From Eoetvoesia sp035555955 (GTDB lineage Bacteria; Pseudomonadota; Gammaproteobacteria; Burkholderiales; Burkholderiaceae_B), in assembly GCF_035555955.1 (NCBI RefSeq), contig NZ_DATMGA010000016.1:226056-290055 (forward strand): a stretch of DNA of 64,000 nt, in the 5' to 3' direction. The notes below the pieces were generated by a model that saw only the letters and a list, made by a program, of their open reading frames with translations, did no database searches and was not told where the DNA came from. Both the position numbers and the translations under genes were made by a program. This document shows, piece after piece, positions 17,698-24,855 of the stretch (the first letter of the stretch is position 1; each line of letters starts with the position of its first letter).

Positions 17698-18744
17698 ATG
17701 TTTCCTAAAAATACCTGGTATGTCGCCTGTACGCCCGATGAAATCGATGGCAAGCCATTGGGAAGGACAATTTGCGGTCAGAAAATCGCGTTTTACCGCG
17801 GCGCCGAAAACAAGGTGGCCGCTGTCGAGGATTTCTGCCCTCATCGCGGCGCGGCGCTGTCGCTGGGCTATGTCGAACATGGCAACCTGGTTTGCGGATA
17901 TCACGGCCTGGTCATGGGCTGCGACGGCAAGGTTGTTTCCATGCCCATGCAGCGCGTTGCCGGCTTCCCCTGCGTCAAGTCCTATCCGGTCGTGGAGCGC
18001 TACGGCTTCATCTGGGTGTGGCCCGGCGAGGCCGAGCTGGCCGACGATTCGCTCATTCCCCACCTCGAATGGGCGGTCAGCCCCGAATGGGCCTACGGCG
18101 GCGGGCTGTATCACATCAATTGCGACTACCGCCTCATGATCGACAACCTCATGGATCTCACCCACGAGGCGTATGTGCATACCGGCAGCATCGGCCAGGA
18201 CGAGATCGACGAATCGCCGGTTAACACCAAGGTCGAAGGCGACCACGTCTATACCAGCCGCTATATGGACAACATCATGGCGCCACCTTTCTGGGCAAAC
18301 GCACTGCGCGCCAATGGGCTGGACGACAAAGTGCCTGTCGATCGCTGGCAGATCTCGGTTTTCTCTCCTCCCAGCCACGTCCTGATCGATGTCGGGGTCG
18401 CCCATGCGGGCAATGGCGGCATCAATGCCCCCAAGGAACACAAGGCGGCGGCCATCGTGGTGGACTTCATGACGCCCGAAACCGAAACCTCGCACTGGTA
18501 CTTCTGGGGCATGGCGCGCAACTTCAAGCCCGAAGACGCCGAGCTCACGAAAAGCATCCGCGAGGGCCAGGGCCACATCTTCAGTCAGGACCTCGAAGTA
18601 CTGGAAGCGCAGCAGCGCAATCTGCAGGATTACCCGGATCGGCGCCTGTTGATGTTGAATATCGACACGGGTGGCGTACAATCACGTCGTATCCTCGATC
18701 GTATGATCAAGGCAGAACAAACCCCCGCCGCTGAGCCCGCTTAA
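17698..18744 (+). CDS. vanA: Vanillate O-demethylase oxygenase-type Rieske protein (VanA-like)
   Basis: 348-residue Rieske non-heme iron oxygenase. The [2Fe-2S] ligands are C47-x-H49 and C66-x2-H69 (CPH...CGYH), and the mononuclear iron triad is D153, H156, H161 within DNLMDLTHEAYVH. The MFPKNTWYVACTPDEI start is close to VanA N-termini. The ATG at 17698 is chosen over 17659 because of GAGG at 17689-17692 and this match. VanA demethylates vanillate to protocatechuate and formaldehyde; related aromatic O-demethylases act on other methoxybenzoates, so the exact substrate is inferred. The VanB-type reductase follows after 85 bp. Confidence 0.87.
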   Translation: MFPKNTWYVACTPDEIDGKPLGRTICGQKIAFYRGAENKVAAVEDFCPHRGAALSLGYVEHGNLVCGYHGLVMGCDGKVVSMPMQRVAGFPCVKSYPVVERYGFIWVWPGEAELADDSLIPHLEWAVSPEWAYGGGLYHINCDYRLMIDNLMDLTHEAYVHTGSIGQDEIDESPVNTKVEGDHVYTSRYMDNIMAPPFWANALRANGLDDKVPVDRWQISVFSPPSHVLIDVGVAHAGNGGINAPKEHKAAAIVVDFMTPETETSHWYFWGMARNFKPEDAELTKSIREGQGHIFSQDLEVLEAQQRNLQDYPDRRLLMLNIDTGGVQSRRILDRMIKAEQTPAAEPA

Positions 18745-18785
18745 GGCTTGTAGCCGCGCTTTCTTTGCGTGCCAGTATTTCCCAT

Positions 18786-18803
18786 ACCCGCAGAAATGCG
18801 GGT
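18786..18803 (+). promoter_or_regulatory. Hairpin between vanA and vanB
   Basis: ACCCGCA-GAAA-TGCGGGT is a perfect 7-bp stem with a GAAA tetraloop, 26 bp before the vanB ATG. GNRA-type loops are very stable. It may protect the vanA transcript end or tune vanB expression. No T-run follows. Confidence 0.4.
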
Positions 18804-18829
18804 AAATCCGCTTTGTACCGTATAACTTG

Positions 18830-19789
18830 ATGAGACAACTTTCCGTAAAAGTAGTTAATAAGGTGCTGGAAGCCGAGGACATCGTCAGCCTCGAACTTGC
18901 CAGTGTCGACGGCCAGCCCCTGCCGGCATTCAGCGCCGGTTCGCATATCGACGTCGAAGTCACGCCCGGCGGCCTTACCCGCCAGTATTCGCTTCTCAAC
19001 GACCCATCCGAACAGCATCGCTACATGATCGGCGTCCTGCGCGACCCGGCGTCGCGGGGCGGCTCCATTGCCGTGCACGACAGCATCAAGGTCGGCGACA
19101 CCATCAACATCAGCGAGCCCCGCAATCATTTCGGCCTGGTGCAGGCCAAGCGCACGGTGCTGCTGGCCGGCGGCATCGGCGTCACGCCTATCCTGTGCAT
19201 GGCGCGGCGCCTGAGCAAAATCGACGGCAATTTCGAAATGCACTACTGTGCGCGTTCCCCAGAGCGCACGGCGTTCCGTGAGGCCATCTCGAAATCGGCC
19301 TTCGTCGACAAAGTGCATTTTCACTACGATAACGGCGCCGATGACCAAAAGCTCAAACTGGAAAGCGTCATCGCCAAGCCCGATCCCGAGACGCACATCT
19401 ACGTTTGCGGTCCCACCGGGTTCATCGACTACGTGCTCGGCACCGCCAAGAATCTGGGCTGGGCCGATAGCCAGGTGCACCGTGAATACTTCGGCGCGGC
19501 CGAACAAGACACCAGCGGCGACGTCTCCTTCCAGGTCAAGATCGCCAGCACCGGCCAGGTATTCGATATTCCGGCCGACACACCCATTACCCGGGTCTTG
19601 GAAGACAACGGCGTCTTCGTTCCCGTTTCGTGCGAAGAGGGCGTGTGCGGCACCTGCCTGACTCGCGTGCTGGAAGGCACACCCGATCATCGCGATCTGT
19701 ATCTCACCGATTCCGAGCACGCCGCGAACGACCAGTTCACACCCTGCTGCTCGCGCTCCAAGACGCCGCTGCTAGTGCTCGATATCTGA
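18830..19789 (+). CDS. vanB: Vanillate O-demethylase oxidoreductase (VanB-like)
   Basis: 319-residue phthalate dioxygenase reductase-type protein passing electrons from NADH through flavin and a plant-type [2Fe-2S] centre to VanA. Order: flavin domain with RQYSLLNDP (RxYS), NAD domain with LLAGGIGVTPILCMA, and C-terminal ferredoxin with CEEGVCGTC followed by a fourth Cys in the TPCC segment. ATG 18830 is preceded directly by an in-frame TTG; ATG is preferred. It follows vanA and ends just before a strong terminator-like hairpin. Confidence 0.9.
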   Translation: MRQLSVKVVNKVLEAEDIVSLELASVDGQPLPAFSAGSHIDVEVTPGGLTRQYSLLNDPSEQHRYMIGVLRDPASRGGSIAVHDSIKVGDTINISEPRNHFGLVQAKRTVLLAGGIGVTPILCMARRLSKIDGNFEMHYCARSPERTAFREAISKSAFVDKVHFHYDNGADDQKLKLESVIAKPDPETHIYVCGPTGFIDYVLGTAKNLGWADSQVHREYFGAAEQDTSGDVSFQVKIASTGQVFDIPADTPITRVLEDNGVFVPVSCEEGVCGTCLTRVLEGTPDHRDLYLTDSEHAANDQFTPCCSRSKTPLLVLDI

Positions 19790-19812
19790 GCCCGACATTT
19801 TTTTGTGGAGCC

Positions 19813-19840
19813 ATGGCCCCCCTCGGGGGGCCATTTTATT
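19813..19840 (+). terminator. Terminator-like hairpin after vanB
   Basis: A 10-bp perfect inverted repeat (ATGGCCCCCC and its complement, separated by two bases) is followed by a short T-rich stretch. It probably ends or attenuates the vanAB transcript; the importer receptor gene begins 29 bp later, so partial read-through is possible. Confidence 0.75.
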
Positions 19841-19868
19841 AGTTTTATTGAATAGTAGAGAGAGTTAG

Positions 19869-21056
19869 ATGACACATCCTGTGAACGTGCAACGCCGCCA
19901 CCTGATTCTGGGTGGCGCCGCCGCGGCTACAGCCAGTCTTGTACCCATGCGCAGTTTCGCCGCCGATCCCGTCAAGGTGGGCCTGATCGTTCCCATGTCG
20001 GGGCCGTTTGCCTCCACCGGCAAGCAAATTGCGGCGGCCGTGAGCCTGTATCAAAAAAAATACGGTGACACCGTCGCGGGGCGCAAGGTCGAGGTCATCC
20101 TCAAGGACGATGGCGGGGTTGCCCCCGACATGACCAAGCGCATCGCCCAGGAGCTGGTCACGCGCGACGGCGTGCAGATCCTGGCCGGCTTCGGCCTGAC
20201 CCCCCTGGCGTTCGCCGCCTCGCCGGTCGCCACGCAGGCCAAGACCCCCATGGTGGTCATGGCGGCAGCCACTTCGGTCATTGTCAAGCGTTCGCCGTAT
20301 ATCGTGCGCACCGGCTTCACCCTGCCGCAGGTTACGGCTCCGATGGCCGACTGGGCAACCAAGAACAACATCAAGTCGGCCATCACCTTCGTGGCCGACT
20401 ACGGCCCCGGCATCGACGCCGAAAAAGTGTTCGTCAAGCAATTCACGGCCGGCGGCGGCTCCATCATGCACAGCATCCGCACGCCGCTGCTCAATCCCGA
20501 CTACGCGCCGTTCCTGAAGCGTGTCAAAGACTCCAAGCCCGAGGCGCTGTTCGTGTTCGTGCCGTCCGGTGAAGGCGCTTCGCTGATCAAGCAGTTCAAC
20601 GAACGCGGCCTTGCGGCCGAGGGCATCCGCCTGATCTGCACCGGCGACGTGCTCGACGACGATCTCATGGTCAGCATCGGCGAGGTCTCCAAGGGCATCG
20701 TCAGCAGCCACCACTATTCCGCGGCCCATCCTTCGCCGGAAAACAAGGAATACGTGGCCAGCTTCGCCCGCGACAACAACGGAATGCGGCCCAATTTCCA
20801 TTCGGTGGGCGGCTACGACGGCATGCATCTCATTTATGAGGCACTGAAAAAAACCAACGGTGATGCAAATGGGGATAAAATACTCGCGGCCATGAAGGGC
20901 GCATCGTGGACGAGCGTGCGCGGCCCCATGACCATCGATGCCGAAACCCGCGATGTCATCCAGGACATCTACATCCGCAAATCCGAAGAGGTGGATGGGC
21001 AGATGTGGAACGTCGAATTCGACAAGATTGCCCAGTTCAAGGATCCGGGCGTCTAG
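19869..21056 (+). CDS. ABC transporter substrate-binding protein (LivJ/K type, Tat-like signal)
   Basis: 395-residue periplasmic receptor of the branched-chain/aromatic-acid HAAT family. The N-terminus has a twin-arginine-like signal (NVQRRHLILGGAA), cleaved probably after SFAA. The mature protein begins VKVGLIVPMSGPFASTG and includes DDGGVAPDMTKRIAQELV, both typical of Peripla_BP_6. Receptors of this group beside vanAB often bind aromatic acids; that ligand class is an inference here. It lies 29 bp after the vanB terminator; the permease genes follow after a gap holding a direct repeat and a short upstream reading frame. Confidence 0.88.
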   Translation: MTHPVNVQRRHLILGGAAAATASLVPMRSFAADPVKVGLIVPMSGPFASTGKQIAAAVSLYQKKYGDTVAGRKVEVILKDDGGVAPDMTKRIAQELVTRDGVQILAGFGLTPLAFAASPVATQAKTPMVVMAAATSVIVKRSPYIVRTGFTLPQVTAPMADWATKNNIKSAITFVADYGPGIDAEKVFVKQFTAGGGSIMHSIRTPLLNPDYAPFLKRVKDSKPEALFVFVPSGEGASLIKQFNERGLAAEGIRLICTGDVLDDDLMVSIGEVSKGIVSSHHYSAAHPSPENKEYVASFARDNNGMRPNFHSVGGYDGMHLIYEALKKTNGDANGDKILAAMKGASWTSVRGPMTIDAETRDVIQDIYIRKSEEVDGQMWNVEFDKIAQFKDPGV

Positions 21057-21134
21057 ACTGGATTATTGCAATGTGCGCCGGTTTCAAGGCGTTCACCCCC
21101 AAGACGTGCTTGAGTCTTCCCAGAACGGGGCGAG

Positions 21135-21188
21135 ATTCAAGTACGTACTTTTGTATCGCAGTTTGCATTTTTGATAATTCAAGTACGT
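21135..21188. repeat. 12-bp direct repeat 42 bp apart, before livH
   Basis: ATTCAAGTACGT occurs at 21135-21146 and 21177-21188. The 42-bp offset is four helical turns, so a dimer of regulators could bind on one face of the DNA. It lies in the gap between the receptor gene and the permease genes. Confidence 0.45.
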
Positions 21189-21217
21189 TCAGACATCCCA
21201 CAAGGAGTGAATAAACC

Positions 21218-21283
21218 ATGCTAGAACATGCAGCCGGCAGCGCACAGCTGCCGTCCAGGGCGCATAGGTGGCCGCCATGCTAG
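21218..21283 (+). CDS. Short upstream reading frame coupled to livH
   Basis: A 21-codon frame (MLEHAAGSAQ start, ending PPC-stop) begins at an ATG with an AAGGAG site at 21202-21207. Its TAG stop at 21281-21283 overlaps the livH start codon region (ATG 21277). The peptide has no recognisable family. The arrangement suggests translational coupling or a leader peptide rather than a functional protein. It is too short for statistical support. Confidence 0.4.
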   Translation: MLEHAAGSAQLPSRAHRWPPC

Positions 21284-22143
21284 GAAATTTCGTCGGCGTA
21301 TTGTTCGACGGCATTGCATACGGAAGCTTGCTGTTTCTGATCAGTGTCGGTTTGTCGGTCACGATGGGCTTGATGAATTTCGTGAACCTGGCCCACGGCG
21401 CATTTGCGATGGTTGGCGGCTATGTTTGCGTCGAACTCATGAACCGCATGGGCGTTCCGTTCCTGGCCACGTTGCCCATCGCTTTTTTGGTAAGCGCCTT
21501 TGTCGGCTTCGTGCTGGAACGCACCTTGTATCGGCGGCTGTACGAGGCCGACGCGCTCGACCAAGTGCTGTTTTCCATCGGCCTGACCTTCATGGTCGTG
21601 GCGGCGGCAACGTATTTCTGGGGCCCGTCGCAGCAGCCGGTTCACTTGCCCGATTGGCTTAAAGGCCAAGTCACCATTCTGGGCCTGGCCGTCGGCGTGT
21701 ACCGCTTGTTCCTTATCGGCGTCGTCATCCTCATTACGCTGGCCCTGGGCCTGCTCATCGAACGCACCCGCTTCGGCGCGAAGATCCGTGCTTCGGTCGA
21801 CAACCAGCAGGCCGCGGCGGGCATGGGCATCAACGTCAGCCAGGTGTTCAGCCTGACGTTCGCGTTGGGTTCGGGCCTGGGCGGCCTGGGCGGAGGCCTG
21901 GGCATTGACGTGCTGGGGCTCGACCCCACTTTTCCGCTCAAGTACATGGTGTACTTCCTGATCGTCGTCGCGGTGGGCGGCGCGGGCACCATCCGCGGCC
22001 CCTTGCTGGCGGCCGTGCTGCTGGGTGTGTTTGACGTGGCCGGCAAATACTACGTGCCGGTTATCGGCGCCTTCGTCATCTATGGGCTGATGGTGGTGTT
22101 GTTGCTTCTGTTCCCATCCGGACTGATCTCGAGGCGCTCATGA
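21277..22143 (+). CDS. livH: HAAT ABC transporter permease (LivH type)
   Basis: 288-residue membrane permease. LivH features: ISVGLSVTMGLMNFVNLAHG near residue 20 and KIRASVDNQQAAAGMGINVS near residue 170. ATG 21277 is preferred to GTG 21268 because AGGTGG lies just upstream. About eight membrane segments. Its stop overlaps the livM ATG by four bases. Confidence 0.88.
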   Translation: MLGNFVGVLFDGIAYGSLLFLISVGLSVTMGLMNFVNLAHGAFAMVGGYVCVELMNRMGVPFLATLPIAFLVSAFVGFVLERTLYRRLYEADALDQVLFSIGLTFMVVAAATYFWGPSQQPVHLPDWLKGQVTILGLAVGVYRLFLIGVVILITLALGLLIERTRFGAKIRASVDNQQAAAGMGINVSQVFSLTFALGSGLGGLGGGLGIDVLGLDPTFPLKYMVYFLIVVAVGGAGTIRGPLLAAVLLGVFDVAGKYYVPVIGAFVIYGLMVVLLLLFPSGLISRRS

Positions 22144-23168
22144 AGAATCTATCCCTGTCTTCCCTATCCATTGCCAACATGCTGCCGGCGCCTCGTGTGC
22201 CCAACGATCGCTGGCACAAGCTCGAAATCGTTTTCTGGCTGATTCCGTTTGCGGTGTTCTTCCTGCTCCAGGGCTATCTGGTCCTGGCGGCCCAAATCAT
22301 GATTCTCGGCATCTTTGCCTTGTCGCTTGATTTGCTGCTGGGTTACGCGGGCGTCGTTTCGCTGGGCCATGCCGCTTTCTTCGGCCTGGGCGCGTATACC
22401 GCCGGCCTGCTTGCAGTGCATGGCTGGGGCGAACCCATCAGCGGCATGCTGCTTGGTGCCGTGGTGGCCGGCGTGTTCGGCTTCCTGTGCAGCTTCCTGG
22501 TCGTGCGCGGGCACGACCTGACACGCCTCATGGTTACCCTGGGCATCTGCCTGATGCTCTACGAAGTGGCCAACAAGGCGGCGTTCATTACCGGGGGCGT
22601 CGACGGCCTGTGGGGTGTCAGCATGTGGAAGCTGTTCGGCGTGTTCGAATTCGATCTGGCCGGCCGCACCGCGTTCTTCTACAGCTTCGCCATGTTGTTC
22701 ATCGTGTTCCTGGGCGTCCGGCGCCTGGTCAGCTCCACGTTCGGGCTTAGCCTTATCGGCATCCGCGAAGGTGTCAAGCGCATGCCGGCAATCGGGGTCG
22801 ACGTCAACCGCCGTCTGGTCGTTGTCTATACGATCAGCGCCTTCCTCGCGGGCATCGCGGGGGCGCTGCTGGCCCAGACAACGCAATTCGTCGGCCTGGA
22901 CTCCCTGGGTTTCGACCGTTCGGCCGACTTGCTGATCGTCCTCGTGCTGGGCGGTACGGGCCGCCTGTACGGCGCGCTGATCGGCGCCGTGGTGTTCATG
23001 ATCGCCAAAGATCAAATCGCCAATATCAACCCTGTGTACTGGCAGTTCTGGATCGGCCTGCTGCTGATCGTCATCGTAATGGTGGGACGAGGAGGCATTT
23101 TGGGCAGTATCGAGCGGTTCCGCGAGAATCGTCGCGTACGCGCGGCCGGACAAGGAGGTCGAGCATGA
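22140..23168 (+). CDS. livM: HAAT ABC transporter permease (LivM type)
   Basis: 342-residue permease with FALSLDLLLGYAGVVSLGHA and AAFFGLGAYTAGLL near residue 75 (LivM signature) and SLIGIREGVKRMPAIGVDV as the coupling loop around residue 205. It starts in the livH stop (ATGA) and ends overlapping the livG ATG by four bases, so livHMG are translated together. Confidence 0.9.
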   Translation: MKNLSLSSLSIANMLPAPRVPNDRWHKLEIVFWLIPFAVFFLLQGYLVLAAQIMILGIFALSLDLLLGYAGVVSLGHAAFFGLGAYTAGLLAVHGWGEPISGMLLGAVVAGVFGFLCSFLVVRGHDLTRLMVTLGICLMLYEVANKAAFITGGVDGLWGVSMWKLFGVFEFDLAGRTAFFYSFAMLFIVFLGVRRLVSSTFGLSLIGIREGVKRMPAIGVDVNRRLVVVYTISAFLAGIAGALLAQTTQFVGLDSLGFDRSADLLIVLVLGGTGRLYGALIGAVVFMIAKDQIANINPVYWQFWIGLLLIVIVMVGRGGILGSIERFRENRRVRAAGQGGRA

Positions 23169-23923
23169 CGGACACGACTCTGCGCACAGAAGGCATAAGC
23201 AAGGTCTGGGGTACTTTCCGGGCCAATAGCGATGTGTCGCTTTCATTCGCGCCCGGCGCGCGCCATGCGCTCATCGGGCCCAACGGGGCCGGTAAAACCA
23301 CCTTCATCAACCTGCTGACCGGGGCGCTTGCGCCCACCTCCGGCAAGGTGTTTTTCGGCGACCGCGACATCACCAGCCTGCCCCAGCACCAGCGGGTCAA
23401 GCTGGGCATGACGCGCACATTCCAGATCAACACCCTGTTCGGCGGCCTGACCGTGCTTGAATCGGTCATTCTGGCCATCAGCGAGCGTGAAGGGCTGCAG
23501 AAGGCCTGGTATAAAACCGTCGAGCATCAAACCGCGGCCATCGAAGAAGCCGCGCAACTGCTCGCCACGCTGAAGCTAAGCGCCGACGCCAACACCATTA
23601 CGCGCAGCCTGCCGTACGGCAAGCAGCGCCTGGTGGAAATCGCCCTGGCGCTGGCCACCAAACCCAAGGTCTTGTTGCTGGACGAACCTGCCGCGGGCAT
23701 TCCCTCGGCCGAAAGCGCCGAGCTCTTCGAGGTCATTGCGCAATTGCCGCGCGACGTCACCATCGTGTTCATCGAGCACGACATGGGGCTGGTGTTCCGT
23801 TTTGCCGAGCGCATCACCGTGCTGGTGGGCGGCAAGGTATTCACAGAAGGCACACCTGCCGAGATAGCCGCCGACAAGCGGGTCAAGGAAGTATATTTGG
23901 GCGAGGCCGAGCATGAAGAGTAA
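23165..23923 (+). CDS. livG: HAAT ABC transporter ATP-binding protein (LivG type)
   Basis: 252-residue ATPase: Walker A GPNGAGKTT near residue 38, Q-loop RTFQINTLF, Walker B VLLLDEPAAGI and switch His in FIEHDMGLVF. The signature is degenerate (LPYGKQRLVEIA), normal for LivG. It partners LivF. The next gene begins 11 bp before this one ends. Confidence 0.9.
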   Translation: MTDTTLRTEGISKVWGTFRANSDVSLSFAPGARHALIGPNGAGKTTFINLLTGALAPTSGKVFFGDRDITSLPQHQRVKLGMTRTFQINTLFGGLTVLESVILAISEREGLQKAWYKTVEHQTAAIEEAAQLLATLKLSADANTITRSLPYGKQRLVEIALALATKPKVLLLDEPAAGIPSAESAELFEVIAQLPRDVTIVFIEHDMGLVFRFAERITVLVGGKVFTEGTPAEIAADKRVKEVYLGEAEHEE

Positions 23924-24626
23924 TGGCAAAGAGCTGCTGGCGCTCGAAAACGTCAGTGCGGGCTACGGCGAATCCGTGGTGCTCGAGGGTATTTCCCTGG
24001 CCCTGAACGAGGGCGACAGCCTGGCGCTGCTGGGCCGCAACGGGGTGGGCAAGTCCAGCCTGCTGCTGACCATGATGGGCATTACCCGCCTGCATAGCGG
24101 CTCGCTGCGTTGGCGCGGCAAGGACATGACCCGCGTGTCCACCTATAGGCGGGCGCATGCCGGCCTGGGCTGGGTTCCCCAGGAACGCCTCATGTACCCG
24201 TCGCTTACGGTGGAAGAGCACTTGACCGTGGTGGCCCGTCCCGGCGAATGGGACCTGAAGAAAATCTATCAGGTGTTCCCCAGGCTGGAAGAGCGGCGCG
24301 GCAATATGGGCAACCAGTTGTCGGGCGGTGAACAGCAAATGGTGGCCATTGCCCGCGCGCTGATGATCAATCCGCAATTGCTGCTGCTGGACGAACCCAT
24401 GGAAGGCCTGGCCCCCATCATCGTGCAGGAGCTGCTCGAGGTCATCAAGCGCCTGGTTTCCGATAGCGGCATGACCGTCATCGTGGTCGAGCAGCACGCC
24501 CGCATGGCGCTGGGGCTTACCAATCGGGCGATCGTGCTCGACCGTGGACAAATCGTGCACGATTCCGACAGCCAGGTTCTTCTGGACGATCGGGAAAAGC
24601 TCGACCGCCTGGTGGCGGTGGCATAA
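23913..24626 (+). CDS. livF: HAAT ABC transporter ATP-binding protein (LivF type)
   Basis: 237-residue ATPase: Walker A GRNGVGKSS, Q-loop VPQERLMYP, signature LSGGEQQMV, Walker B LLLLDEPMEGL followed by the LivF-type APIIVQEL. It is the last gene of the importer operon; a strong terminator follows within 100 bp. Confidence 0.9.
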   Translation: MKSNGKELLALENVSAGYGESVVLEGISLALNEGDSLALLGRNGVGKSSLLLTMMGITRLHSGSLRWRGKDMTRVSTYRRAHAGLGWVPQERLMYPSLTVEEHLTVVARPGEWDLKKIYQVFPRLEERRGNMGNQLSGGEQQMVAIARALMINPQLLLLDEPMEGLAPIIVQELLEVIKRLVSDSGMTVIVVEQHARMALGLTNRAIVLDRGQIVHDSDSQVLLDDREKLDRLVAVA

Positions 24627-24640
24627 CGGCTTGCAGGTCT

Positions 24641-24719
24641 TGTGGGCGGCCTGATGGCCGCTCCCACAAACGTTTCATCAAAAACCGGTTCGGATCTCCA
24701 GGATCCGAACCGGTTTTTT
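24641..24719 (+). terminator. Rho-independent terminator after livF
   Basis: A perfect 16-bp inverted repeat (24681-24696 with 24702-24717, five-base loop) starts in an A-run and ends in six Ts. A second, imperfect hairpin lies upstream at 24641-24668. Together they should insulate the giant adhesin gene from the importer operon. The symmetrical A/T flanks would also work in the reverse direction. Confidence 0.9.
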
Positions 24720-24855
24720 CATAGGTGGAACAACTTTCTTCATCAACCTGTCGTCGACGCCAATACCGATAGTGCGGCCGTTCTCCTAATATCGTGTCAT
24801 TAATTTGCCGGACTACGTCTGGCCTATGGACAAGTATTTACGGAGTGCCTTACTC

